Below are positions 11,460 to 20,001 of a stretch of DNA of 64,000 nt, piece after piece. The stretch spans positions 12,225,620 to 12,289,619 of the forward strand of contig NC_037590.1 in NCBI RefSeq assembly GCF_003073045.1. Reading direction: 5' to 3'. How positions within the stretch are numbered: position 1 is the stretch's first letter; each line of letters opens with the position of its first letter. Under the pieces are notes generated by a model. It saw only the letters and a list, made by a program, of their open reading frames with translations. It did not search any database and was not told the DNA's origin. The translations under genes and the position numbers were made by a program. This DNA is from Pomacea canaliculata (lineage: Eukaryota > Mollusca > Gastropoda > Architaenioglossa > Ampullariidae).

Positions 11460-13055
11460 TGCCCATGTGATTTACTAAATTGTGCTGTACTCTATTGTAA
11501 TTCCCACCTTTGCAATGGTTCCCTTCAAGTGTTTGCTGTATTCTGGATGCAGGCCAGTGAACTACTTGATGTTGTCTAAACATTTTGTTCCTTGGTCTGT
11601 TTAGTGTATCTATTTCTACTTTCTATCAGGGACTGATTGTTACACTTTGCCAGTCTAGTCCTGATATTTATTCGATCTGATAACATCGCCTCAATCTTCA
11701 TATTTTCTCTTAAGCCCGGAAGTCTTAGAACGGCTCAGTAACGTGGGTGTCCTGTTACAAACTTTTGCCATTAAAATATGATAACTGACATGGACCTGTA
11801 TTCTTTTCTGCAAGTTCGCAGACCGGTGTTTCTTAAAACCATACTGAAGTGTTCTTGTTTTTTTTTTAAACACAGATATGAATAGATACCTAAATAACAT
11901 ACTAACTCTGTAATTTGGAGCTCGTTACACACAGTCGTTGATGAGATATTTACCTGAAGAGTGCTCGTTTTACACCTGGAATCATTTACATGTGCCAAAT
12001 CTCACTCCTGCGCTGGACAGCGGTGTCACCTTAGTTTTTAGTTAAGCCACTCGATGTGGTTTTTGTTTGTGATACACTACAGAAGATTCAATCAGACCAA
12101 TTTCATTTTCATTCTCCAAAATAAAGCAATAGTTTTAGGGACACATATTTTCTAGAGCCTTTAATGCATTAAATTATAATTATAAAAGTATAAAATATTT
12201 TTAAATGTACTTTGAGACCCCAAAACATCTAAATTAAGCGACGAAGTGAAAATACTCTCTTTTGATTTTACTTCTGTTTCTGCGAGAGATGATTAGATGC
12301 TGGCAAAATGTTTAGGAGAGAGGCTGAAAAAATAAAAATAGAATTTTGTAAAACTCAAGCAGCTTTGAGTTGTCGATTGAGCAGTAGGAAAGAAGAAAAT
12401 GAAGAGTCAAAACAGGAAGAAAAAGCCTCTCCTGCCGCTGGCCACCAGTTGCTACGAACGTGTCAGACATTGTACACGTATATCTTTTTGTTGCTTTTTC
12501 TTTAACGAAAAAAAACTTTCCTTGCTATTATCGTCATAATGTTACCTTGGGACTAATTTAAATCAGTTTTATTTGTGAAGACGTAGACTGTATATTTTTA
12601 AATGATAGCTTACATAGCAGAACTTTAAGAAGCAAATATTTGTGTTGTCTTTTCAAAGTGGAGACCATGAAGACTAACCTCGTCATGACTGTCGTGTTTC
12701 TGACAGCACTGTTCTGGATCCCAATCAGCTGGTGCATTTCCTGCATGGTAAGTTCTGATCCTATAAACATTCCAGCTTGTCTCACATCCAACAAATATAA
12801 CAACATACTCGTATTTGCGTTTCTTAGGTTTAGTTTTTTCTTTCACTCTTTTTTTATACAGAAACCATCAGGCTTATTCTATTTTTCTTGACCTTTATAT
12901 ATAATTTTATTTTTATGCACATCACAACATTTTTTACATTATGGTGTGTTGTATGATCTTTTGCACAGGACAGGAAAAACAAGGCACGCAAAATACCACC
13001 CACTGAAAGAACTTCTTTGTCCGTGGAGCGCGAGTCTTATGAAATGGGAATGTGA
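136..13055 (+). CDS. ADAM17-like: Gene A-left: 3' part of an ADAM17-like gene with tandem disintegrin/cysteine-rich modules
   Basis: Eleven exons can be joined in phase: 136-237, 3295-3371, 4446-4555, 4818-4966, 5319-5420, 5690-5752, 6703-6800, 10645-10757, 10868-10949, 12659-12747, 12969-13055. They encode one partial and one full disintegrin plus cysteine-rich (membrane-proximal) module, a juxtamembrane helix, a transmembrane segment and a short tail. Order and cysteine spacing follow ADAM17 (TACE), a type I membrane sheddase, but canonical ADAM17 has one such module. Prodomain and protease exons would lie left of the window. All exons are open except the last, where a missing G and a TAG shorten the tail. 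No second start, transmembrane segment or protease exon separates the modules, which argues for one gene. Family assignment is by my reading of motifs, not by a search. Residue identity with ADAM17 is modest, so the copy is a diverged relative. Confidence 0.75.
363..720 (-). mobile_element. LINE reverse-transcriptase fragment in gene A intron
   Basis: Read on the minus strand, the segment encodes pieces resembling the RT core (TVGVRQG followed by a VLFNIF-type block and a downstream TNRELQDL-like stretch) in more than one frame. It is a degraded non-LTR retrotransposon fragment. The plus-strand fragment at 2530-2660 carries a related TTVGVHQGCTLSPELFNIF stretch, so the two belong to the same or a close family. 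Confidence 0.55.
1560..3060 (+). mobile_element. Degraded LINE (endonuclease plus reverse transcriptase pieces)
   Basis: In order on the plus strand: an endonuclease-like stretch (YGVAFIRNKVARDVISC, later ILVLGDWNAQV near 1815), a GADIGSDHD-like remnant near 2080, and an RT block (TTVGVHQGCTLSPELFNIF near 2550-2610). Many stops and frameshifts separate them, so it is inactive. It occupies the intron between the module 1 exons, where the 63-nt linker exon would be expected. Confidence 0.6.
3295..3371 (+). CDS. ADAM17-like: Gene A-left module 1, cysteine-rich exon a (77 nt)
   Basis: The acceptor is TTTTAG and the donor GGTGAGG; phases (2 in, 1 out) are those of the 98-nt paralogs. It encodes EGKCISPCEVLEEINRRTYE and then PCQCQDG, corresponding to the GKC...C...C-C part after the ADAM17 disintegrin domain. 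It is 21 nt shorter than the paralogs at 6703, 57777 and 61148. It joins in frame directly to exon 136-237, so the module is readable without the 63-nt linker exon, which I could not find here. Confidence 0.6.
4446..4555 (+). CDS. ADAM17-like: Gene A-left module 1, cysteine-rich exon b (110 nt)
   Basis: The acceptor is CACACAG and the donor GTGAGT. It encodes a segment starting DINACKYCCKEVFGNKC and ending GEPCYKGLCNE, the CC...C...C...C pattern of the ADAM17 membrane-proximal domain. It exits in phase 0, so it splices in frame either to the hybrid exon 262 nt downstream or, in principle, to the juxtamembrane exon at 10868. Confidence 0.7.
4818..4966 (+). CDS. ADAM17-like: Hybrid exon: cysteine-rich end fused to disintegrin start (149 nt)
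   Basis: The acceptor is ATCTGCAG and the donor GTAAAC. The first codons (QGECVPKED) match the head of the juxtamembrane exon at 10868 (EGVCIPSEG). The remainder (ACGNGILDKNEECDVGE, then CCSRTCHLRESAQC) is a textbook ADAM disintegrin start, CGNG-x-x-E-x-x-EECD. The exon therefore ends one cysteine-rich module and opens the next disintegrin domain. Its counterpart at 59333-59481 has the same length and phase. Confidence 0.8.
5319..5420 (+). CDS. ADAM17-like: Gene A-left module 2, disintegrin second-half exon (102 nt)
   Basis: The acceptor is GTTTACAG and the donor GTATCC. It completes a Ser codon with the preceding exon and encodes GFNKPCCKDCKIAPKGTNC followed by a PCMESAKC end. The CC-x-x-C spacing and the 102-nt length equal the other three copies in the window. 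Confidence 0.78.
5690..5752 (+). CDS. ADAM17-like: Gene A-left module 2, linker exon (63 nt)
   Basis: The exon lies between GATGAG and the donor GTATGT and encodes DGVSTDCPSAVPKENGIAC then RGE, which matches the stretch of ADAM17 with a C-P-P-x-G core after the disintegrin domain. Both ends are phase 2, so the exon can be skipped without loss of frame. The acceptor has a weak pyrimidine tract. Copies at 58543-58605 and 62817-62879 have identical length. Confidence 0.7.
6090..6580 (+). mobile_element. LINE RT fragment shared by both arms
   Basis: Fragments read LENIMQETFHDF and, further on, LVIVTNNNLLDLTHRLTNEL, the end of an RT block and the strand carrying the YADD-like site, with breaks between. 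The same fragment lies on the minus strand at about 62040-62470, next to the paralogous exons, so it was inserted before the module or arm duplication. Confidence 0.5.
6703..6800 (+). CDS. ADAM17-like: Gene A-left module 2, cysteine-rich exon a (98 nt)
   Basis: The acceptor is TTATTTCAG and the donor GTGAG. It encodes EGQCINGRCITTYCKELGEK and then a YRACMCDHD end, equivalent to the K-C-x-x-G-K-C...C...C-x-C stretch of ADAM17. Two other copies of exactly 98 nt occur at 57777-57874 and 61148-61245. Confidence 0.75.
9010..9885 (-). mobile_element. pogo/Tigger-like DNA transposon, internally deleted
   Basis: The element has perfect 23-bp terminal inverted repeats beginning CAGTGATACCTCGGTTCT and is flanked by TA dinucleotides (9008-9009 and 9886-9887), the target duplication of Tc1/mariner-pogo elements. 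At 876 bp it is too short for a full transposase; only a C-terminal remnant is left on the minus strand. It sits inside a LINE, splitting its KY-LG codons. Confidence 0.85.
9378..9593 (-). pseudogene. pogo transposase C-terminal remnant with a PIP-box-like motif
   Basis: The open stretch contains RKILQRRKKQQTIDKFFRKE. C-terminal tails of Tigger/pogo transposases often have a basic stretch followed by a Q-x-x-[ILM]-x-x-F-F peptide, and QQTIDKFF fits that PCNA-binding consensus. There is no DDE catalytic core in the element, so this is a relic. The start codon shown is only the first Met of the open stretch. Confidence 0.6.
10229..10495 (+). other. Unassigned conserved open stretch in the A gene intron
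   Basis: A cysteine-containing open frame (STELHYKPQWVCPCSSQRY, then a YNGGC-ACGGQ stretch) is kept in the right arm at 54740-55030 on the minus strand, where a length difference of 9 nt keeps the frame. It lies just upstream of the cysteine-rich exon b. A second frame reads GDWSSCAGSARCG, vaguely like a thrombospondin type 1 core, but that frame is stopped in the right arm. I do not know its function and it may be non-coding. Confidence 0.3.
10645..10757 (+). CDS. ADAM17-like: Gene A-left module 2, cysteine-rich exon b (113 nt)
   Basis: The acceptor is CTTCTGCAG and the donor GTGAGT. It encodes ACKRCCLEVFDNNTNGPCF and ends PGQRCYNGECNE, the ADAM17 membrane-proximal pattern in which CKVCC and the later PC...C pairs form the cystine core. 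The right-arm copy 54478-54590 has the same length and only a few replacements (for example a Leu for Arg and an Asp for Asn near the end). Confidence 0.8.
10868..10949 (+). CDS. ADAM17-like: Gene A-left juxtamembrane (CANDIS-like) exon (82 nt)
   Basis: The acceptor is TTTTCAG and the donor GTACAC. It encodes EGVCIPSEGLYTVRLFKFFN followed by NLDFDTL. This matches the ADAM17 stretch GKCEK...RFWDF...L...N-TFG, the membrane-proximal amphipathic segment known to take part in substrate and membrane contact. The last ectodomain cysteine precedes it. Confidence 0.75.
11424..11456. repeat. (GT)n microsatellite
   Basis: About 16 GT units in the intron before the transmembrane exon. The right arm has a shorter (CA)n tract at about 54011-54026 at the same position on the opposite strand. 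Confidence 0.9.
12659..12747 (+). CDS. ADAM17-like: Gene A-left transmembrane exon (89 nt)
   Basis: The acceptor is TTTCAAAG and the donor GTAAGT. It encodes VETMKTNLVMTVVFLTALFW then IPISWCISCM, one hydrophobic helix of about 21 residues. The V-F-x-x-x-x-FWIP core matches the ADAM17 transmembrane helix, which has FWIP at the equivalent place. Exit is phase 0 into the tail exon. Confidence 0.85.
12969..13055 (+). CDS. ADAM17-like: Gene A-left cytoplasmic tail exon, truncated by a frame break
   Basis: The acceptor is TTTTGCACAG. It encodes DRKNKARKIPPTERTSLSVE and reaches a TGA after MGM. The right copy has four Gs where this copy has three (near 13046); with the longer run the frame would continue into the 7-residue repeat seen in A-right, although a TAG near 13078 would still interrupt it. 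The tail is therefore either short by mutation or mis-assembled. Confidence 0.7.
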   Translation, partial: DRKNKARKIPPTERTSLSVERESYEMGM

Positions 13056-13180
13056 ATCCGGAAGAATCTTCAGTCGATTAGGCAGGATCTTCCACCGAGG
13101 CTGAAGGATTTCCAGTCGATCCGTACGCACAACCGTAAGGTCCAACGCCTTCCAAACGCCAATGAAGGGATGTGGACAAG

Positions 13181-13186
13181 AATAAA
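13181..13186 (+). promoter_or_regulatory. Putative polyadenylation signal of gene A-left
   Basis: AATAAA lies about 50 nt after the TAA (about 13133) that would end the longer tail frame. The right arm has the same hexamer on the minus strand near 52262-52267, downstream of its stop at 52310. Confidence 0.5.
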
Positions 13187-13389
13187 ATAAGTCCATCAGT
13201 ACTGTAAGAAACAGTATTAACACGAAATATTTCAAAGTCTGGCCTAACACAACAGACTAAATAATACCTTAAATATTTTTGTCTTATCGGATGAAGACTA
13301 TTACTTTTTAAAATATCACAAGTACACACCGAAGAATATAACATTTCTTAAATTACATATTTAAGACTTGTTTCTATAACTTAACACTG

Positions 13390-14345
13390 TCTTAAAGAAT
13401 CAAATTAAATCCAATGCTTTTAAACAAGCAGCTAGGAAACATGTACTGACAAGGCTGACAGTATACATCGAGTTTTATCTATAAAAAAAAATTTAGTTTT
13501 AAAGTTTAAAATTGTTTTTGTGCACAGCGTTTCTATGAAATGGATTATCTAAATAGATTTAATGCCTTTCTTTTTATTAGTATTAGCAAGTTTCAGTTTG
13601 ACTTGGTTCTTTGGACTGTATTTAAAAACAATTCTAGCTAGTGTTCGTACACATGGCGCTGGACACTGAACTATTTCAAAGTAAGAAGTATATCTATATC
13701 TATATATTCCCACAGACAGATAAGAAAACTACATTTTCAATGTAGCTCATTGTGATATATTTGAAATTCGTTATTCAGTAGTTAAGACGGATTTGAACAG
13801 TTTCTTTACTCAGACAAGGAAATAAAACATTTTAAAGGAAGCGTAAATATTCAGAAACTTTTTGTGGAAAGATTGTGTGCCTTCCAGTTGTTACGCAGAG
13901 TAAAGAATGATGGAAGAGATTGTTTTGACATCTTTTGACGTTGAAATTTTGTAAACTGTTTTAAAGAATTATATACAATGCTTTTAACAAGCTGGTAGGA
14001 AAAATGTCATGACGAGACTGAAAGTATAGCTTAAGCTTTCGCAAAAAACATTTGATTAAAAGTTATAAAATTGTTTTGCGCACAGTGTTTCTAGGAAACG
14101 GGAAATCTAAATAGGTTTAATGCCTTTCTTTAAGTGTCAGCTCGTTCCAGTTTTACTTGTTTCATTGAAATGTATTTAAAAACAATTACGGCTAGTGTTA
14201 GTACATGGCGCTATTCAGATAACAAAACTGCATTTTTCAATACAAATTAGTTTATTGTTAATATATTTTAAATTTGTTATTTAGTAGTTAAGACGTATTA
14301 AAAATGTTTCTTTATTCAGAAAAGGAAATAAAACATTTTTAAAGG
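13390..14345. repeat. Two diverged tandem copies of the gene A 3' flank
   Basis: The segment around 13395-13860 recurs at about 13970-14345: both contain a TTTAA-CAAGC start, a TGCAC/GCGCACAG-GTTTCTA block, an AATGCCTTTCTTT block and a TCAGA-AAGGAAATAAAACATTTT end. The unit is about 0.57 kb. In the right arm the two equivalents are far apart, at about 51560-52080 and 39950-40210, with the A2 gene remnant between them. Confidence 0.65.
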
Positions 14346-14935
14346 AAATGCAAATATTAAGATTTTTGTGTGTGGAAAAATGATCATCCTGCTAATAGTT
14401 AAGCGCAATAACGGACAATGAAAGATTTTTTGACATTTTCTGACGTTGAAATCTTGTAAAGTAAGTAAACTCAAACTGAGACATGAGCTAACGACACTCA
14501 TTACTGAAATGAGCAGTTAATGAAACACTGACGTTGAAATAAAACGTAGCTTGCAAAAGAATTCAGTAGCTTCCTGTTGGTTTTATGTCTGAGCAGACAG
14601 AGATAGGTGCCTCAGTAACATGTCCAAACCACCTTGCATGTATAGTCATGCATAAGGACCGACATTTGCAGTCATCAACCGTCCACGATAAGAAGAAACG
14701 AGTTTGTTTCCCGAAAGTCTACATTTAGTATTAGTACGAAACTAAAACTCACAGCTCTGATTTTTCTTCACTAGATGACGTCATCTTTAAGACGTTTCTA
14801 TCGAGCAGACGATGATGTATGTATATTTCCCCAGCCTGGAGATCATGAAATTTAAACTGTGTGTGGAATTAAGTTTCTAGCATCCTGATTTAATTAGTTG
14901 CCTGTAAATACAAGTTTTCTTTTTCTCTCTTACAG

Positions 14936-14995
14936 TGAATACGAATACTAAAATTATTGTGAACGACTCAACGACACGATTGCCGGTCAAAGATG
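14936..14995 (+). CDS. ADAM17-like: Gene B-left prodomain exon 1 (60 nt)
   Basis: The acceptor is CTCTTACAG and the donor GTTTGT. It encodes NTNTKIIVNDSTTRLPVKD after a split first codon, so an upstream exon with the start and signal peptide must exist; I did not find it between 13.1 and 14.9 kb. The right copy is 39274-39333, same length. Confidence 0.5.
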
Positions 14996-15541
14996 GTTTG
15001 TTCTTTGAACTTTTGATTTTACTTCAGTACGTCGTTCTACACAAAGTGATTGCGATGGAAAATAGAAAATTACAAGTAGAAGAAAGTAAGTTGTGTGATT
15101 TGAAATACACACTAGTTGTCAAGTTATAACTTCACTGACACAAACACAGTTATTATTACAATCTAAGTCATTTTAATTAATGCTTTGATTTAAAATCTCT
15201 GGCCTAGGGTTCATGTCGCTGACCTCACTATTTCGAATAAATACACGGTTCAGTTGAAACAGATCTAAGTTTTACATCTTATCGCTATTGTTTGGATATC
15301 GTTTGTTTGTCCATGTTAGAAAGACCAAAAATGTTATGTTTACTGGTCACTCAAGAAGTTGCATTAAAACGTTCAAAAGGAGAGTAAACAACTGTAAATA
15401 ATGAAGTGATGTTAAGTGTTATAAAGGGTAGGATGGAGCAGACAATTGTTTGATTCTATGCCTGCTCCTGTTACTACTCGCACACATAGAGGAGGGAATT
15501 TCAGTAAACTTCTGCTTTGATGAAATTGATTTTTAAAACAG

Positions 15542-15677
15542 ATAATGTACACAAAAAGCTGTTTCACTACGAGACCTTGAAGAAGTCGGATATTTCTCTG
15601 CACGTCCGCCACCATCGGGATGTTGACACTGGACACGTAACGGCCAGAACTTACGTCACGTTCTTCACACTAGGAAT
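15542..15677 (+). CDS. ADAM17-like: Gene B-left prodomain exon 2 (136 nt)
   Basis: The acceptor is AAAACAG and the donor GTGAGA. It encodes NVHKKLFHYETLKKSDISLH then RHHRDVD and RTYVTFFTLG. The YETLKKSDI / THV-LLTFSAL-like layout matches the ADAM17 prodomain start. It is intact and has the same length as 38586-38721. Confidence 0.7.
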
Positions 15678-15962
15678 GTGAGAGACAAGTTACAAACATA
15701 TATTTGTATTGGAAATATGTAACACATGCCAGGAAATTGTCACGCTGAGAAATATTATGATCAAAGGAGAAAATGTGTGAAGTAGTTTTTAATAGTTACA
15801 AAGCTCTATTTTGATGATGTAAATTAGCGTGTCTGTGAGTTATTAGCGACCTCTCTATGTGTGAACGAACAAAAGCAGTTTATCTTTAATTATTGGCTAA
15901 ATAAGAAAAAAATTAAGAAAATCTTTTAAGCCAAGAGATGAAAGCAATTCTGTTTTTCTCAG

Positions 15963-16093
15963 GAACTTCAGTATGGTTTTAAAGGCAGGCTCTCCTGTAG
16001 TGTCCTGGACTTCGAGCCTATACTGTAGACAGGAACGGCAAGTATGAGCCCCTTCATGTAGACTCAAACGATTTCCTCACAGACATTTACAAG
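15963..16093 (+). CDS. ADAM17-like: Gene B-left prodomain exon 3, with two small deletions
   Basis: The acceptor is TTTCTCAG. It encodes NFSMVLKAGSPVV, then loses frame where two bases are missing compared with the right arm (near 16004), and a further base is missing near 16081 (CACAGAC against CACAGGAC). The total change is -3, so the exon exits in the right phase. The intact copy is 38164-38297. Confidence 0.6.
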
Positions 16094-16551
16094 GTTTGAT
16101 ATTTTCGTTGTATTTGTAAAACTGCCTTGAATCGTCTCTGAAACTAGTAGAGTAAATATTGTTTAGCTACAGTATACCACTATTGCATTACAAAACTCAA
16201 ACACAGTAACTGTGTAAATATCTGAATCTCGTTGTTGGTTTGTGTGATATTTTTTCCAGTTTGTATTTACAAAGTGTTTACTGCATTTTTTAATGCCTCT
16301 TGTCCTTTCTTGCGATACTTTAGTTTCTTTGTTTTGATATATGCCTTGAACCTATGGCTATCCCTCTTCAGAGGTGAGATGGATATAACACTGAGTGGAG
16401 CATATGGAATAAAGGATAAAAAGTTGCCCATTGTTACAATGCGTGAGAGATTCATGATTCGTGGGATATAGGAAATTATCTTACAAACAGAAACAGGTCG
16501 CATGAAATTTTTTAAATACTGAAGAATGATTTTCCCATTTTTTTTCTTCAG

Positions 16552-16640
16552 AGAATGAATCTATGCACGTGTATGCTCATTATGAGGAGGACGTTCTCTG
16601 CACAACAGTTTATTTTCCCAAATGAAATTTACTTACTGAG
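16552..16640 (+). CDS. ADAM17-like: Gene B-left prodomain exon 4 (89 nt)
   Basis: The acceptor is TTCTTCAG and the donor GTACTA. It encodes ENESMHVYAHYEEDVLCTTV, homologous to the HIRDDDV strand region of the ADAM17 prodomain. An extra T near 16617 gives an in-frame TGA; a missing T shortly after restores the phase. The only prodomain cysteine is in this exon. Confidence 0.6.
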
Positions 16641-16841
16641 GTACTATTTGTAATAACTATTTGATGAAGAATGAAGTTTATAGTTGTAAATGACTAATCA
16701 TTTTGTTCTGTTGTTCATTTTGTTTTCTTGCATTTTCTTTCTAATGATACATGATACATTTTTAACCGAGAAATTCCCACAAATGATCAAAATCTTAAGT
16801 ATAAAATTACATTTATTTACTTGTTCATTTGTTTTCACCAG

Positions 16842-16950
16842 CCGTCGTGAGACACCTCCCTTCATCAAGTGGGTGGGATCTGATTAGCTACAGGCTTTCT
16901 GATGTCAACTGGAATCATACGGGTCCTTTTTCCGATCCACTAACATTATT
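16842..16950 (+). CDS. ADAM17-like: Gene B-left prodomain exon 5, one base short
   Basis: The acceptor is TTTCACCAG. One G is missing in CGTCGTGAGAC (right arm CGTCGTGGAGAC) at about 16849, which brings a stop at once. The equivalent right exon encodes PSWRHLPSSSGWDLISYRLS and then DVNWNHTGPF, aligned to the LWRF...L-V-Y-KSEDI stretch of ADAM17. The GTATGT donor at 16951 is preferred because it keeps the next exon open in both arms. Confidence 0.6.
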
Positions 16951-17659
16951 GTATGTAAGCTTTCTATAACATGATTAGCAGAGATGATTAACAATGATTT
17001 GCAATAATTTCACTTTGGTGGAAAGATTCATTCGTTTTGAATTAATTTTCATGTATTTTTTTAGAAGATTACAATTACGTTTCTTATTCATAATGTATAA
17101 GTAATTGTTTTAACAAATTTATAATTAATTTATTAATAATTAAAAGATTCAATAGAAATGCTCTAGTGCGGCTTCGATTTGGAATTTCAGGCATTGTGTC
17201 ACATACCTTAAGATAATCTGACGATAATCTGAGTAAGACACGCACTGTTGTGTCATATCAATGGAAAGAATGAATTACATTTCTATAATGCTGTTAACAT
17301 CTAATAGATCTCTAAAATACATTCATTCCAAAAACGTGTTACAATTAAATTAAAATTTAAACAATCGATGCTGATGTCACAGCAAATGAGATAAAATTGT
17401 GTAATATGCCAATCTTTTATATCTAAAGGCAAAGAGCAGAAATACTATCAAAGATTCCCACTAAAACATATTCTTCATCACTATTGTGTATTATATTTTC
17501 CCTGTAAAATGTTGTTAATTAGTCTTTCAGAATGGGCTTAAAGGCTTTACATCAGCTGTCCGTATTCGTATTAATGATAAACGGATGTAGAGAGCTACGA
17601 TTGAAGGTCCTGCATATATAATCTGTTAAACTTCTGACGAACTTCATCTTTGCTTACAG

Positions 17660-17712
17660 CCAACGACCGTTTTCAGACGAGTCAGTTTCAAGCGACGAGC
17701 AGCATCAGAGAT
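17660..17712 (+). CDS. ADAM17-like: Gene B-left prodomain exon 6 (53 nt)
   Basis: The acceptor is TGCTTACAG and the donor GTAAGT. In the frame open in both arms it encodes QRPFSDESVSSDEQHQR, an acidic Ser-rich linker before the furin site. The other frame reads a basic KRR stretch but contains TGA in the right arm, so I do not use it. Confidence 0.55.
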
Positions 17713-18032
17713 GTAAGTGATGACATCATAGTTTACTGGTAAACATTTTAGGCAGTAATTTCCATTTCTAAGCCAAATATTTCTCTACAAGAAGGAAAGA
17801 GAACTAGGTCTTACTGAATATGCACGATTTTTCCGAATGTAATTTATTATCGGTGTAATCATAGTAGGAATCGAAGATAGTTATAATATATGAAGATAAG
17901 TTGCTAACCTAACAAACACAAACCATTGTGAATTTATAACATTTTTTTAAGAATCAGGGCAATAGCAAAAAATACACCAGTTATTTACATAATCAAAACA
18001 ATTAAGAGAATTACATAATTAATTTTCTGCAG

Positions 18033-18160
18033 TCAGCAGAATCAGACAAAAACGACAGAATAATGGCTTCAAGAAAAGGTGTTCCTTACGACTGGTTGCC
18101 GACTATTCGTTTTATAGCCAGTATGCCAGGTCTAGTGCTTCTGAAGCTATAAAGATAATG
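18033..18160 (+). CDS. ADAM17-like: Gene B-left exon 7: furin site and first protease strand (128 nt)
   Basis: The acceptor is TTCTGCAG and the donor GTAAGT. It encodes SRIRQKRQNNGFKKRCSLRL then VADYSFYSQYARS. RQKR is a canonical furin-type site, and C-x-L-x-LVAD-x-x-FY is the first strand of the ADAM17 catalytic domain. It is intact in both arms at the same length. Confidence 0.8.
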
Positions 18161-18651
18161 GTAAGTAAATTGAACACTCTGGTTGTTGATTGCCGGATTA
18201 GGCTGATACAGATGGTGGTGATACTGTTGTAATGTGGTACGAACAATTTTAACTGTCCTTTTAATTCTGTCGTCGTTTCGTTCATGAAGCTTTTCTTTAA
18301 AACTTCTACTGAACAAGGTACTGTTCTAATACAACCATTCAGTTTAATACAAACCTTTCAAATTTCAGAGAAGGCACTTGAATGCATGATAAAAAAGAAA
18401 GTGAATAGCTAAACATTTAATCGAATTTTGTCTGGATTTATGGAAGAACAGAAGCACTAGTGTATATTTTGTCCGTAAAAGCCGCTTGAAAACGTATTTC
18501 ACGGTCCAAGTCATTATAATGCAGTGCAACACAGCTATAAGCTGGCAATCTACATAGGACTTAAAAGTGTAGTTTTAAATGATGTGTAGTTTTATGTGAA
18601 TGTAAGGAAATGCTCGCACATTGATATATAAAACATAAAATATTGTCGTAG

Positions 18652-18741
18652 GTGAGCTCTATTGAAGAGGTGAACCGAATATACACCCATACAGAGTGGA
18701 AAATAGCGGAAAGCCTTGGCTGGGGCTTTGTGATCAAACAG
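18652..18741 (+). CDS. ADAM17-like: Gene B-left exon 8: metalloprotease helix (90 nt)
   Basis: The acceptor is GTCGTAG and the donor GTTTAA; it is phase 0 at both ends. It encodes SSIEEVNRIYTHTEWKIAES followed by LGWGFVIKQ, matching the DRVDDIYRNT-W...YGIQIEQ element of ADAM17. It is intact here, whereas the right copy has two 1-nt insertions. Confidence 0.75.
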
Positions 18742-18851
18742 GTTTAAATGACATTATTTTCTGCACTTTCGTATCTATCAGCAGTTCCTTTATGGGTCTT
18801 TAAAATCCTCTGTTGTAGATGATGCCAAAGAGTTGTCTGGGGTCATATTTT

Positions 18852-19690
18852 TTTTTTTAGCAATAAACATTTATTCTCCATTAACACATTAAATGACAAA
18901 ATCATCCAAATCATATTCTTGAATATAACAAACATACATAACAATATCACAAACATTAAATAGTGCAGACATTTTTGTCCCGACAATTTATGAGTCATTT
19001 CAATATACTATTCCTCATATAATATTCTTCATTTACCCATTAATCATATAGCATATTCTATGTTTAAGCCATTCATTCCATTGCACTATACCATATATAA
19101 CAATATAAAGACATATATGTCAACATGTATAAAAGTCGTCACTGCTTAAGTTTGGTCAATAAGTTGAATAAAGGAAGCCAATGTTTTACAACTTTTTCTT
19201 CTTTCATTTCCAGAGGTGCATTAAAAATTTCAATTTTATATCTATGTTGCAGTATCTGAATGAATGGTTTCCAACTGAGGTGTGGTTTTTTTGAATCTGC
19301 AAGCGTATATGTATGATTTAGCAAGCAGTAAGATTAAATCCAGTACATCATCTGTCTTAAAGTTATTGCTGCAACCAAAATAAAACAGGTGTTCGCTTAA
19401 AATCATCCTTGTCATAATCCACATTTGTTTGACACATAATTTTGAAAGTTTTGCCAGAAATCTTGAACACATTAACATTTCCAAAAAATATGTTGAATGT
19501 TTTCTTTTTCACATCTACAATAGTCACAAAAATCATCCTTCTCTAGACCCATATTAAATAAGCTATTTTTGTCCCAGTATTCAGTGCAGGACTCTGATTT
19601 GGAGCCATTTTAATTTAATCTCTTTAATCTTGGCTACTTTCCTGAATATAATATGCCAATCAACATTTCTATTTAGTCTTGTGTCTCATT
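18852..19690 (-). mobile_element. 5'-truncated L1-like LINE with target-site duplication
   Basis: The insertion is absent from the right arm, where GGGGTCATATTTTGATC is continuous. Here TGGGGTCATATTTT occurs on both sides (about 18838-18851 and 19691-19704), a 14-bp target-site duplication, and the plus strand starts with a T run, so the element is inserted on the minus strand with its 3' A tail at 18852. The minus strand encodes FKTDDVLDLILLLAKSYIYA, resembling the C-terminal end of L1-type ORF2 proteins. Confidence 0.8.
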
Positions 19691-19903
19691 TGGGGTCATA
19701 TTTTGATCAGAAAGGTCAATAGAGATGGAATCAATCGACTAGCTCAGAAGTATTCATCCTTGTCTTCTTTGAGCAAAGCAAGGCATTTTATATGCTATCT
19801 AATCTTGTGCAACATATTTTCAATTGTTTTATAAGACTAAACACAGTTCTACACTCAGTCGTATCGGTCGCTAAACACTAATAAACACTGTATTATGTTT
19901 CAG

Positions 19904-20001
19904 GTTCTGGTTCACACGGAATACTCAACCGGGCCAAGCATGAGGGACCATTCAGCTATAATTATGAAGTGGATCATTGGAATACATCAGATAAACTTTA
20001 T
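19904..20001 (+). CDS. ADAM17-like: Gene B-left exon 9, two bases longer than the right copy
   Basis: The acceptor is TGTTTCAG and the donor GTAAGT. It starts VLVHTEYSTGP and then loses frame because of two extra bases near 19938. The right copy is open (96 nt) and continues with GGPFSYNYVVDHWNKSDK. The position corresponds to the segment between the QIEQIRIL strand and the helix before CLAHLF in ADAM17. Confidence 0.6.

Noticed and set aside
17660..17712. Alternative frame of gene B exon 6 giving a basic FKRR site
   Set aside because: The right-arm copy has TGA in this frame, and the other frame is open in both arms with a standard donor and acceptor.
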